From Candidatus Scybalocola faecigallinarum (lineage in GTDB: Bacteria > Bacillota > Clostridia > Lachnospirales > Lachnospiraceae), in NCBI GenBank assembly GCA_018711005.1, contig DVIT01000028.1:1-64000 (forward strand): a stretch of 64,000 nt of DNA, given 5' to 3'. Positions 1 through 8,131 of this stretch are shown here, in pieces. Numbering within the stretch: position 1 is the first letter of the stretch; the number at the start of each line of letters is the position of its first letter. The position numbers were made by a program, and so were the translations under genes. The notes beneath the pieces are model-generated. The model did no database searches. It saw only the letters and a program-made list of their open reading frames with translations, and was not told the DNA's origin.

Positions 1-209
1 AAGTTCTGGGGCCTGCGCTTGCGGCTGTTCATAGCCGCCTGGCCTACCAGAACATTTCCATTGTCCTCCACAAACACTGCCGATGGGAGCGAATATTTGC
101 TTCCAAACATACTTGTGCCAGTAGCAATATCCACCGGCTTTATCTTTCCGCTTTCATCCAGCACGCAGATGCTGGAATAGCTTGTTCCTATATCAATTCC
201 CGCGATCAT
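1..209 (-). CDS. Hsp70/DnaK-like chaperone, N-terminal fragment (runs off window)
   Basis: Only the first 69 or so residues are in the window. The protein opens with MIAGIDIGTSYSSICVLDE, the phosphate-1 loop of the actin/Hsp70 ATPase fold, followed by a beta-strand region and a QAAMNSRKRRPQN stretch that matches the start of Hsp70 nucleotide-binding domains (VGQ-A motif). A GGAGGGAG ribosome-binding site precedes the ATG. The gene lies 45 nt after the BtpA-like gene on the same strand. The sequence is not that of the housekeeping DnaK, and the GrpE-like gene in the same run suggests a dedicated chaperone pair. The substrate-binding domain is not visible, so it could instead be a shorter actin-like ATPase. 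Confidence 0.85.
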   Translation of the reverse strand, partial: MIAGIDIGTSYSSICVLDESGKIKPVDIATGTSMFGSKYSLPSAVFVEDNGNVLVGQAAMNSRKRRPQN

Positions 210-254
210 AAATCTCCCTCCAACAGTAACCAGACTTCTAAATAGCCGCACTGT

Positions 255-989
255 TCAGCGCGGGAGAGAAGCTCTGTATTCCATAACCTTATCCATAAAT
301 TCTTTTACATATTCTTCACAGACATCGCCGTAATCTATGTGCCCTTCCTTCAGCCAGCTTCCAATAATAACGCCATCCGCGTACTTTAATTTCTCGCAAA
401 CATTCCCGGAAGTCACACCAGCCCCTACGATCAAGGGAAATTCTTTCAATACTGTTCTGAATTGAAAGAGTTTTTCGCTGGGGCAATCCTTCCCGGTCCC
501 TTCACCTGTTGTCACTACGGCATCGCAGCGCTGACGCGCAAGCTCTGCATCCTTTTCAAGTGTCCTGCCGCTTCTTATAGGCTGATACTTAAACCGCAGA
601 CCGCCCAGGACCTGGAAAGTCCGATCTTTCATAAGGGACATTAACTCATCCCCATATACCGAATCCAGTCCGGGGGGCAAGTGCCCGCACACAGAATCAA
701 TCTGTATAAAGTCCGCATTGTACTTTCCCGCAAGTTCAAAGGCTTTTCTGTAATCCCCCAGGATATTCACGCCATATATCCTGTCCGGCATGTTTTTATG
801 CAGGTATTCAAGCCCTTGAATACAATGATCTGTATTTCCAAAATAGTTTTCTACTAAAACCGCATCTACGCCGTTCCTGTAGTAAATATCCGTTTCCTTT
901 ATCATCCGCTCCATGATTTCTCCATTTGATCTGCCTTTCAGATGAAGCATGGCAATAATAGGCTTTTCTTTAAAGTTCAGCACTTTCAT
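255..989 (-). CDS. BtpA/SgcQ-family TIM-barrel protein
   Basis: The 244-residue protein has the BtpA/SgcQ family hallmarks: PIIAMLHLKG at the N-terminus, NGVDAVLVENYFG near residue 40, a VVTTGEGTGKDCPSEKL segment near residues 158-174, and LIVGAGVTSGNV followed by ADGVIIGSWLK near the C-terminus, which resembles a phosphate-binding barrel end. The family is named for a cyanobacterial photosystem I biogenesis factor, but most bacterial members have no known activity and are often found beside sugar or nucleoside genes. The ATG follows GGGGAGG. It lies between the putative peptide precursor and the Hsp70-like gene, with short gaps on both sides, so it is probably in the same transcript. Whether it belongs functionally to that system is unclear. 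Confidence 0.75.
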   Translation of the reverse strand: MKVLNFKEKPIIAMLHLKGRSNGEIMERMIKETDIYYRNGVDAVLVENYFGNTDHCIQGLEYLHKNMPDRIYGVNILGDYRKAFELAGKYNADFIQIDSVCGHLPPGLDSVYGDELMSLMKDRTFQVLGGLRFKYQPIRSGRTLEKDAELARQRCDAVVTTGEGTGKDCPSEKLFQFRTVLKEFPLIVGAGVTSGNVCEKLKYADGVIIGSWLKEGHIDYGDVCEEYVKEFMDKVMEYRASLPR

Positions 990-1054
990 TACCTCCCCAA
1001 TTTAAATATAACAAAATATTACAGCTCTGATCGCAATTTTATATTTGGCAATCT

Positions 1055-1294
1055 CTATTTCCTGTGGCCGCCCCTCCCCGGCCTGTCCTCATCAACCGGA
1101 GGCCCGGCATATACGCAAAGGGGCGGCGCCGGATCCACAAAATTTTCGGGTGTATTCCCGCCATTGGGAGCCGGCCCCTTCGTCTGCCCTGATGATTTTA
1201 CATAAGCCCCGTCCGCCGGATTTTTACGTCCAGGCACAGTCGGAGCAGCCTTCTTTTCCTTTTTTGATCCAAATATCCTTCCGAAAAATGACAT
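1055..1294 (-). CDS. Putative RiPP precursor peptide (79 aa) paired with radical SAM enzyme
   Basis: The reading frame encodes 79 residues. It begins MSFFGRIFGSKKEKK, a short amphipathic, basic leader, passes through a Pro/Gly/Lys-rich linker and ends with PPLCVYAGPPVDEDRPGRGG followed by HRK. There is a single Cys (residue 60) in a Pro-flanked LCVYAGPP motif. The ATG starts 1 nt after the stop codon of the radical SAM/SPASM gene, and its AGGAGG lies inside the end of that gene, so the two are probably translationally coupled. Small size, low complexity, no homology to a folded domain that I recognise, and this position are what one expects of a substrate for the enzyme. The modification and the exact core are inference. 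A longer upstream in-frame start exists but would overlap the radical SAM gene. Confidence 0.6.
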   Translation of the reverse strand: MSFFGRIFGSKKEKKAAPTVPGRKNPADGAYVKSSGQTKGPAPNGGNTPENFVDPAPPLCVYAGPPVDEDRPGRGGHRK

Positions 1295-1295
1295 C

Positions 1296-2324
1296 TTAAA
1301 ATTCCTCCTTTTCCCTTGGACAACAGGGCGATTCATAAAGCTTCCCATGAACAAAATAGTTGTAGGAGCGGCATCCGCCCCGGCATATGCCGCCAAAGCT
1401 ACATGAAGCGCATTTTCCGGTAAGCAGCTCCGGCGAAAATTTTCGGTTATAGGCAAATGCGTTAGGATCTTCCCAGATCTGTCTTAAAGTCTTTTGTCTT
1501 AAATTTCCCTCGATAAAATCATCGGCATACATGGACTCGCATCCCCGCACATTTCCCACACTGTCAATGCCCAGGGTATGGATCCCGCCGCTGCAGCCGC
1601 AAAATCCGGTCTTTCCTGAAAGGGAGCCCCGGACATAGCCTTCCTCCGGCGTATAGTATCCTATATTATCCGCGGCATAAATGGGAAATGGCGATTTTGG
1701 CGCCTGCTCCCGGACAAAACGGAGCACACCGACAAAATCAAACCTGTGATCCACACCGGATATTGCCGCATTTCCCATAGGAGAGCATGCCTGAAGCTGC
1801 CATGCCCGTATGGGAAGTCTTTTGAGAAAATCATAAAACTTTGGCAGCATTTTTGTGTTTTCATGGTTTAAGGTAGAAATCACCGTCACAGGGATTTGGT
1901 TTTCTGACAACTCCCTGATCGCTTTTACAGCCCGGGCAAAGCTTCCCTTTTGGCGGTATCTGTCATGGACCTGCCGGGGACTGTCCAGAGATACGGCTAC
2001 GGATTCAATCCCTGTATTTTTCAATGCCCGGATATTTTCCCGGGAAAACAGCCATCCATTGGTAATGATACATGTCTTTATTCCCCGGCTGGTCAATGCC
2101 TTTACAATGGCTTCCCAATCCCTGCGCATAAAAACTTCCCCGCCAATAAGGGACACCCGCCTGCATCCCAGCTCATGAAGCTGCCGGGCCACATCCACAC
2201 ATTCCCCCGTACTAAGCTCATCTTTCCTGGCCCGCCCGCCGGACGAACCGCAGTATTTACATGAAAAACAGCAGGCCAGGGTCAGTTCCCATACACAGGA
2301 ACTTAATATGTATTTCTCCGCCAT
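1296..2324 (-). CDS. Radical SAM/SPASM peptide maturase
   Basis: This 342-residue protein carries the radical SAM Cys triad C18-x3-C22-x2-C25 (ACCFSCKYC), a GGEVF glycine motif near residue 62 for SAM binding and a C-terminal SPASM region with many cysteines (FCGCSGGIHTLGIDSVGNVRGC, then KCASCSFGGICRGGCRS), expected to hold auxiliary Fe-S clusters. Enzymes of this type install thioether, C-C or other crosslinks in ribosomal peptides, or act on proteins. The gene follows the LRR gene by 15 nt and is followed at once by the 79-residue candidate precursor. The start is set by AGGAGCG upstream of ATG. The enzyme class is clear; its substrate is inferred from the adjacent gene. Confidence 0.9.
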   Translation of the reverse strand: MAEKYILSSCVWELTLACCFSCKYCGSSGGRARKDELSTGECVDVARQLHELGCRRVSLIGGEVFMRRDWEAIVKALTSRGIKTCIITNGWLFSRENIRALKNTGIESVAVSLDSPRQVHDRYRQKGSFARAVKAIRELSENQIPVTVISTLNHENTKMLPKFYDFLKRLPIRAWQLQACSPMGNAAISGVDHRFDFVGVLRFVREQAPKSPFPIYAADNIGYYTPEEGYVRGSLSGKTGFCGCSGGIHTLGIDSVGNVRGCESMYADDFIEGNLRQKTLRQIWEDPNAFAYNRKFSPELLTGKCASCSFGGICRGGCRSYNYFVHGKLYESPCCPREKEEF

Positions 2325-2339
2325 TTTTACACGCTCCTA

Positions 2340-3470
2340 TCATCTTTCCTTCAGGATCCCGCTGTTCCTGAAATATTTTTCCAGCCCATCCCTGGCCATG
2401 GAACGGTATTTCATGGGCAGCTCCACCTGGGTCAGCTTAGGGCACCAGGCAAAGGCAGCCTCCCCCAGCTCCACCTGCTCCGGAAGCTGGGCGGACTCAA
2501 GATTTTGGCATTTGCAAAAAGCGTTGGGATAAATATGGGTAACGCTTGAGGGGATCACCACGGATTTAAGCTGTTTCATATTAAAAAATGCCGCCGTATA
2601 AATGACCTTCACGGTTGGCGGAACGATACAGATCTCATCCTCATCCCGGAAGTTCCGGTACAGGACCCCATTTCGGATCAGCAGCCCGTGCTGGCGGGTG
2701 GAACCTTTTTTCGCCCGGAAGCGGCTGTCCCTTTTGGCCCACCACGCTTCCCTTTTCTTTTGGGCTTCCTCAAGTCCTTCCATATATTTCCTGTGATCCG
2801 GCGCTATATCATCAAACTCACGGCTTGAGTAAGACTCAAAGGTACAAATGTGATTAAAAAACTCGTCATACACATAATAATTATATTCTTCTTCCATGCC
2901 AAAGCCGTCCTCATCCGGCCCTTCATACCCGGCATAGGTCCGGTTATAATAACGGCCATATCCATCCCGGCCGTAAATGGAGATCTCCCCATCCGCTTCT
3001 CCCCGGAACTGGCTAAATCCTGCGCTGTGCCACAGTTTTTCCGGCATGCTGTCCCGGGAGATACGCTGACTGGTGTAATAGCTGGCATCAAAAAAAGATT
3101 CCGGAGAAAATAATCCGTAAAATATAGCCAGGGGATGGACTGAAAGCATATCCATGGCTCCCTGATTGCCAAACCAGGCCGCCCTGGCCAGCCATGTGTA
3201 CGCCACCATCAACGGCCAGCTTTCTTCCATATGCTTATTCATATAGACATCAAAAGCTTTCTGGGAGGAAGGACTGTAGTCACTGATGAGCATGGTTTCC
3301 AGATGCCTTAAATGAGAGGAAACCTGCCCTAAGAAATGCTCATACAGCTTCATCATCGCCCGGGTATCCCCCATGGCGCACTGGTGTGCCAGACGGTCTA
3401 TCTCTTCCTTTTTGTATCTGTCCCAGATGATTTCCACATAATCCTGCCACCATGGCCGATAATAACTCAT
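2340..3470 (-). CDS. Cytosolic protein with BspA-type leucine-rich repeats
   Basis: The protein has 376 residues and no signal peptide. Residues 1-130 are helical and include a Sel1-like stretch (WLARAAWFGNQGAMDML). A Tyr/Gly/Asp-rich segment follows (about 155-200), then a charged helix with KKREAWWAKRD. Residues 280-365 contain three BspA/LRR_5-type repeats, seen as IVPPTVKVIYTAAFFNMKQL, SVVIPSSVTHIYPNAFCKC and AQLPEQVELGEAAFAWCPKL. BspA repeats are usually on secreted surface proteins; here the protein seems cytosolic, which suggests a protein-protein interaction role inside the dynamin/chaperone group. It sits 33 nt after the dynamin-like gene and 15 nt before the radical SAM gene. The specific function is not known. 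Confidence 0.75.
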   Translation of the reverse strand: MSYYRPWWQDYVEIIWDRYKKEEIDRLAHQCAMGDTRAMMKLYEHFLGQVSSHLRHLETMLISDYSPSSQKAFDVYMNKHMEESWPLMVAYTWLARAAWFGNQGAMDMLSVHPLAIFYGLFSPESFFDASYYTSQRISRDSMPEKLWHSAGFSQFRGEADGEISIYGRDGYGRYYNRTYAGYEGPDEDGFGMEEEYNYYVYDEFFNHICTFESYSSREFDDIAPDHRKYMEGLEEAQKKREAWWAKRDSRFRAKKGSTRQHGLLIRNGVLYRNFRDEDEICIVPPTVKVIYTAAFFNMKQLKSVVIPSSVTHIYPNAFCKCQNLESAQLPEQVELGEAAFAWCPKLTQVELPMKYRSMARDGLEKYFRNSGILKER

Positions 3471-3503
3471 GATCCTTCCCCCTTTTTTTCTTCCACTAAA
3501 AAG

Positions 3504-5060
3504 CTATTCTTCCACTAAAGCATTCAGGTGATAATACATCTGCTCATAAGAGCGGGCCAGGGTTGACGCCGCCTCCACATAGGTTCCGGAAAGCATAAAT
3601 CCGCTGGCTTTTCCATGCCACAGGGCTACCTTCTCTCTGGCGGCCCCTTCAAGCTGGGCCACCGTGCTGCCTTTTGGCATCCCAAGACGGTCCTCCGGGC
3701 TTCTGCCGTATTCCCCTGTCACCCGGAGAAAATCCTCCTGCTCCCTGTCATCCGTAAATTTCAGCTGGCCATTATAGTAAAGCTGCAGCACCTTTAATTC
3801 CTTTAAGGTCTGCACTGAGGACATAAGATCATCAATATTTTCCAGGAGCTGCTCGCAGATCCCCCGCATCTGGCGCCCGGAAGCGCCATTTTTCCGGATC
3901 TGGGCGATCACTGAGCGGATGGTATTAAAAATATACCGGGTTTTGATGAGAAATGTCCGGTTTCCAAAATGGCTGAGCAAAATTTCCCGCACGGCCCGGA
4001 TCCCGCACTTTTCCTGAAGGATCTCCCCGATCTCCTCCCGGGTCTTATCTTCCCTAAGCTGACGGGCGATTTCAAGGATGCCGTACTGGCCCACCTGGCG
4101 GATCAGCTCCCTGCGGGCCTTCGGGGTACCCAGAGCCATATAGGCAGGTTCTGTGCTGTCCGCAAAGGTAGCCGCGTCAAAAAGCAGCTCTTCCAGCTCC
4201 TCCTGAGGGGTTTTTGAAATAAGCTTTAAAGCTTCCCAATCCTCATCCTTAAGGCCAAAATATCCTTCAACCACCTTGGCGCATACAGGAAATACAGAAA
4301 ACAGCAGTCCCTTGACATTGGGATTTTTCATCACATTATCTGTCACTGCCTTTCCCGCCTCAACAGGAGTCAGCCCGGAAAAAATGTCCCACACGCCGCC
4401 CATATCCACCTTGGTCAGGATCCCAAGGGAATTAATGGGGGACGAAGACTGGCCACCGCTGTGAAAGGCGTCCAGAATATCTTTATCAAAGCCTGCCACG
4501 GTTCGGTTAAAAGCATAGATCACCGCGTCTGCCATAGAAGTTTCATAAAGAGTGTCCTCCGAGCCCTGAAGGGCCAGAAAATCCATAGTATTTTGAGCGT
4601 CTGTGCCGTACACGGAATTAAGTCCCGGGGTATCAATAAATTCCAGCTGCTTTAATACCGGGCTGGGATAGTAAATGATCAGATACTTCACATCATTGAT
4701 CCTGGGATTTTCTTTCTCATAGGCCCGGACAGACCACCGCCCTAAATCAGAAAAAGGCGCCTCCAAAGTTGTCCCATCCCGAAAACAAACCGTAATGGAG
4801 GGGCTCTCTCCATATTTAAACCATCCCACCGTATAGGTGGTTTCCAGCTCTCCTGTATATAAAATATCCGCCCCCATAAGAGCGTTCATAAATGTAGACT
4901 TTCCCGCCTTCATGATCCCTGCCACAGCCACCCGAAGGGGGGATTCCAGGCGTCCCCGCAGCTCATCAATGGTTTTTAACAGCTCCCCGGCCTCCGGGCA
5001 GTCCCGGCACAGGCGGGAAGCATTATTTAAAAGGCTGTACACTTCTGATTTCAGCGACAT
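3504..5060 (-). CDS. Dynamin-like GTPase (second copy in cluster)
   Basis: The 518-residue protein has a full dynamin-type G domain: P-loop GIMKAGKS (residues 48-55), a TTYT switch I, DTPG (143-146) and TKVD (216-219). A long helical region follows to the C-terminus. No strong membrane paddle is seen, unlike the larger paralogue upstream, so this one may be the soluble partner of a bacterial dynamin-like pair; such pairs remodel or fuse membranes in a GTP-dependent way in other bacteria. It stands between the GrpE-like gene and the LRR gene on one strand. The ATG follows GGAGGGAG at good spacing. Function is inferred from the family. Confidence 0.88.
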   Translation of the reverse strand: MSLKSEVYSLLNNASRLCRDCPEAGELLKTIDELRGRLESPLRVAVAGIMKAGKSTFMNALMGADILYTGELETTYTVGWFKYGESPSITVCFRDGTTLEAPFSDLGRWSVRAYEKENPRINDVKYLIIYYPSPVLKQLEFIDTPGLNSVYGTDAQNTMDFLALQGSEDTLYETSMADAVIYAFNRTVAGFDKDILDAFHSGGQSSSPINSLGILTKVDMGGVWDIFSGLTPVEAGKAVTDNVMKNPNVKGLLFSVFPVCAKVVEGYFGLKDEDWEALKLISKTPQEELEELLFDAATFADSTEPAYMALGTPKARRELIRQVGQYGILEIARQLREDKTREEIGEILQEKCGIRAVREILLSHFGNRTFLIKTRYIFNTIRSVIAQIRKNGASGRQMRGICEQLLENIDDLMSSVQTLKELKVLQLYYNGQLKFTDDREQEDFLRVTGEYGRSPEDRLGMPKGSTVAQLEGAAREKVALWHGKASGFMLSGTYVEAASTLARSYEQMYYHLNALVEE

Positions 5061-5096
5061 GTATTCTCCCTCCTGTTATCTTTCCGCTGATCCCAG

Positions 5097-5117
5097 GGGC
5101 AGCTTGCGCCCCTGCCT
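5097..5117 (-). other. Intercistronic hairpin
   Basis: CAGGGGC and GCCCCTG form a 7-bp stem with a 7-nt loop in the 81-nt gap between the GrpE-like gene and the dynamin-like gene. There is no U-tract, so it does not look like a terminator. It may stabilise or help process the transcript. Confidence 0.4.
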
Positions 5118-5141
5118 GAGTCATCCGAAACGCTTGACGGG

Positions 5142-5957
5142 CTAATCAAACAGCGGATCCCTGCACACATATAAAATAACTTCCTGGCCCCGCAGGACCT
5201 TGCCCTTATACGCATATCCCGGGCGAAATACCTCCGCGATCTGATTATCCAGCAAAGGATCGTCCACCGGCTTTGTATCCACCACCGTATGGCGGCTGCT
5301 GTCAAACATGCCGTCATCCTCTAAAATCTCCACGCCTGCCTTTTTCAGCAGCTTTCCCGTTTCCCGAAGCTGCCCTTCCACCAGACGGGCGGCGCTGGCA
5401 TTATCCGGGTCATTATCCCGGATCCATTCCCGACGCATCAGGAGATTATCCCGCATCGCGATCACATTCAGGATCATGGCCTCACATTCCTCATCCTGAG
5501 AAGCGGACGCTGCTCCGTCTTCCGGATAGCCTGCGGCCATCCCGCCTTCCTGTGGGGCCGCAGCGGTTTTGCCCTGGGGTTCCCAGGCGTTTGAAGCGGC
5601 CAAGGACTGATCCTTTAATTTTTCCTCATACTCCCGGCGCAAAGCGTCCATTTCCTTTCTGTGCTTTTCCTGAAGCTGAGTCAGCTCATTTTCCATGGTC
5701 TTAAGACGGCGCTCATTTTCCTGGTAATTCCACTCGTCTAAGCGCAGATCCTCCAGGTTTCTTGCCGCCCGGCGGGCCTGGGATTCTAATGTATCCATAA
5801 ACCGGCACAGGTTCCGGTCATCGCACAGGCCTTCTAAAAATCCGGCAAAGCCTCCGGGCTTTTGGATCTGAGCCCTGCTCTTTTCAAGGCCGCACAGGTC
5901 AAAAACCTTATCCAGGCTTTCCCGAAGACTGTTCATGCTCTCATACCGATCTGCCAT
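5142..5957 (-). CDS. GrpE-like nucleotide exchange factor with long coiled coil
   Basis: The protein has 271 residues from the ATG that follows GGAAGGAG. Residues 56-118 form a charged coiled coil (RRLKTMENELTQLQEKHRKE). A low-complexity Ala/Gly/Gln linker follows (about 120-157), then a helix pair, and then a GrpE-type beta head at about 205-265: VVDTKPVDDPLLDNQIAEVF, RPGYAYKGKVLR and EVILYV, which matches the end of GrpE (evidence of the pattern D-x-I-x-E-V-x-x-x-G-Y-x-x-x-x-x-V-L-R). GrpE releases ADP from Hsp70. Because the cluster also has an Hsp70-like gene, this is probably a dedicated exchange factor. It is longer than usual GrpE and its N-terminal region is not recognisable. Confidence 0.75.
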   Translation of the reverse strand: MADRYESMNSLRESLDKVFDLCGLEKSRAQIQKPGGFAGFLEGLCDDRNLCRFMDTLESQARRAARNLEDLRLDEWNYQENERRLKTMENELTQLQEKHRKEMDALRREYEEKLKDQSLAASNAWEPQGKTAAAPQEGGMAAGYPEDGAASASQDEECEAMILNVIAMRDNLLMRREWIRDNDPDNASAARLVEGQLRETGKLLKKAGVEILEDDGMFDSSRHTVVDTKPVDDPLLDNQIAEVFRPGYAYKGKVLRGQEVILYVCRDPLFD

Positions 5958-5987
5958 AATACGCTCCTTCCATTTTGAAAGACAATG

Positions 5988-6020
5988 CCTTTTTCTGGTC
6001 GCTGAGCGGCCAGAAAAAGG
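5988..6020 (-). other. Intercistronic hairpin
   Basis: CCTTTTTCTGG and CCAGAAAAAGG form an 11-bp perfect stem with a short GC-rich apex in the 71-nt gap between the larger dynamin-like gene and the GrpE-like gene. No U-tract follows in the transcribed direction, so it is more likely a processing or stability element than a terminator. Confidence 0.45.
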
Positions 6021-6028
6021 GTGCATTT

Positions 6029-8041
6029 TTACAAAAATCCATACTCAATTTTTTCATCAGGCGCTGTATCTTTTTTCCCTTCACGGCTGTAAGGAGCCTC
6101 TGCTTTTTCTTCTTTTTCCTTCCGGGAATGTTCCGGAAGCATCACCGTCTCGCTGGTAACCTTTGTAAATGCGGTGATCTGCTCCTCCAGCGCCTCCTCA
6201 TCAGCGATCTGCCGGTTTACAGCATCGGACTGTTTTTTAAGCCCTGCCATTTTCCCAGGAATATCCGCCTTGGCCAGGTTAATATTTTTCTGAAGCTTTC
6301 CAATATTCTCCTGGATCTCCCGAACCCGCTTTTTAAGCATCAGTTCAAACTCTGTGGTCAGGCTCATGCGGATCTGGGCAATGGCATTGACCACAGACGT
6401 ATTTAAGGCAGTGATACTTGAAGAAATGTGTCCGCTGATGGCCCGGTTTACCACGCCAATATCCGGCTCATCGTACTTTTTCAAAGAATCAACGCAACCC
6501 TTAGTCGTGCCAAAGGCGCCTCCTATCGTAGCCCCTACCAGCTTTCCCGCCTCCAGGCCTACCGGCCCGCCCAGGCAGAATCCCACGATGCCTCCCAGGA
6601 TGCTTCCCACAGCGGTTCCGGCCATAGAGTTTATCCCGATCTTTCGCCCACCGGCCAGAAGCCGGTCTGTGGCCTTTTTCTTGGGAAAAATCACCTGGAG
6701 ACTGTCATTGGGAACAAAATCCAGCTTTTCCAGGGCATCCCGGTTCACCTGAACGTCCAGCCGCAGAGAAGACCGGATATCCCCGATTTCTTTCTCCAAG
6801 CCATTCGCCAAAGACTCCTTAATATCCAAAAGGCCGCAGATGATCATATCATTTATATCCGAAAGGATCTGAGTATAGACCGATTCCTGACAAATTTCCG
6901 TGCGCCGCTGAGTTACATTGGCATCCAGAAGGTTCCTGGCCCCTGCGGCAATCTCCTGAACCTTGCTGTTAGCCTCACTGGTCAGGGTTGTGCAAAAATA
7001 ATTCAGCTGATTCCGCCACTGAGCGCTGTTTTGCTGAAAATCCTCCAAATGACGGATCTCCTCATTTAAAGCATCCACCAGCTTTTTCGCCTTATCCTGG
7101 TCGGTATTTAAAAGCTGATACTGGGCGGCAATGCTGTCCGCCATTTTCAGCAGTTCTTCTTTTCCCTGAAGAAGAAACGGCAGGATCAGAATCCGGGCTC
7201 TGTTTTTGGCGATCATTCCCCAAAGAGCTTCCTCCAGCTGCCCAAAATTACTGTTCACGTACATAGCTGTATTATTCCGGGCAAGGGACCGCAGCTTTGC
7301 CGTGCCGGACACAGGAATGATCTGAAGTTCCTCCGCACAAATCCCCAGCTCACGGCGGATCTTTTCCCGGTTATCTTCAATAATCACCGAATAATCCGGA
7401 TTCAGATCCTTCTTAGTCACCGGAAAGATCATATTTTTACAATATTGATAGCCCCGCTTTAAAAATCCCACTTCCGTTTCCGTCAAGCCGGAATTGGTAT
7501 CTGTCACAAACAGAAGCATATCTGCATTGGGCAAAAAGCCGTAGGTGGCCTCTGCGTGGCTGATATTTAAACTTCCCACACCCGGGGTATCCACAAAAAC
7601 CACGCCTTCTTTTAAAAGCTCATTGGGAATGGAAATGTTCAGCAGCTTTACATTTTTATAATTATTGGGATTTCCTTTTTCTGACACATAATTTTCAATG
7701 TCACTTCTGGAAATGGACTCTTTTTTCACGCCGCTGCCATCCTCCACCCAGGCCTCAATATTTTCCTCTTTACCGTAGCGCACTACAGTGACTACATTGG
7801 TACACACATTGACATCCACGGGGAACAAAGGCTGCGTCTCCCCTAACAGGGCATTTAAAAGGGTAGACTTTCCCCGCCGGGCCTCCCCGGCAGCCACCAC
7901 CATTAATTCTTTTTTCTCAAATTCCTGATAAATCTCCCCAAGGGTCTGGGCTGAGGTTTCATATCCCAGCTTTTGGGCCAGCTCGCCCCACTGCTTTAAC
8001 AGCTTTCCCGCCTGATGCTTTAGTTCAAAAAATGATTTCAT
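6029..8041 (-). CDS. Dynamin-like GTPase with glycine-rich membrane paddle
   Basis: The 670-residue protein has a dynamin-family G domain at the N-terminus: P-loop GEARRGKST (residues 52-60), DTPG (151-154) and TKKD (209-212). A helical stalk follows. Residues about 463-512 form a Gly/Ala/Ile-rich hydrophobic segment (GTAVGSILGGIVGFCLGGPV) typical of the membrane paddle in bacterial dynamin-like proteins. A second stalk region and a charged tail (EKEEKAEAPYSREGKK) close it. The start is set at the ATG placed 8 nt after GGGGAGG; an earlier ATG lies inside that ribosome-binding site. It probably works with the smaller GTPase two genes downstream at the inner face of the membrane. Confidence 0.9.
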   Translation of the reverse strand: MKSFFELKHQAGKLLKQWGELAQKLGYETSAQTLGEIYQEFEKKELMVVAAGEARRGKSTLLNALLGETQPLFPVDVNVCTNVVTVVRYGKEENIEAWVEDGSGVKKESISRSDIENYVSEKGNPNNYKNVKLLNISIPNELLKEGVVFVDTPGVGSLNISHAEATYGFLPNADMLLFVTDTNSGLTETEVGFLKRGYQYCKNMIFPVTKKDLNPDYSVIIEDNREKIRRELGICAEELQIIPVSGTAKLRSLARNNTAMYVNSNFGQLEEALWGMIAKNRARILILPFLLQGKEELLKMADSIAAQYQLLNTDQDKAKKLVDALNEEIRHLEDFQQNSAQWRNQLNYFCTTLTSEANSKVQEIAAGARNLLDANVTQRRTEICQESVYTQILSDINDMIICGLLDIKESLANGLEKEIGDIRSSLRLDVQVNRDALEKLDFVPNDSLQVIFPKKKATDRLLAGGRKIGINSMAGTAVGSILGGIVGFCLGGPVGLEAGKLVGATIGGAFGTTKGCVDSLKKYDEPDIGVVNRAISGHISSSITALNTSVVNAIAQIRMSLTTEFELMLKKRVREIQENIGKLQKNINLAKADIPGKMAGLKKQSDAVNRQIADEEALEEQITAFTKVTSETVMLPEHSRKEKEEKAEAPYSREGKKDTAPDEKIEYGFL

Positions 8042-8073
8042 ATGTATCTGCCTCCCCATTGCTTTTTAACAGA

Positions 8074-8119
8074 TGTTCAGGACGGCAGGAAAAAGCAAGA
8101 AGACGGGCCGTCCTGAACA
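8074..8119 (-). other. Strong intercistronic hairpin
   Basis: TGTTCAGGACGGC and GCCGTCCTGAACA are perfect 13-bp inverted repeats around a 20-nt A/G-rich (on the plus strand) loop. It fills the 90-nt gap between the 175-residue unknown gene and the larger dynamin-like gene. No U-run follows on the minus strand, so it is probably a processing or attenuation structure. Confidence 0.5.
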
Positions 8120-8131
8120 GATGCGAATGTT

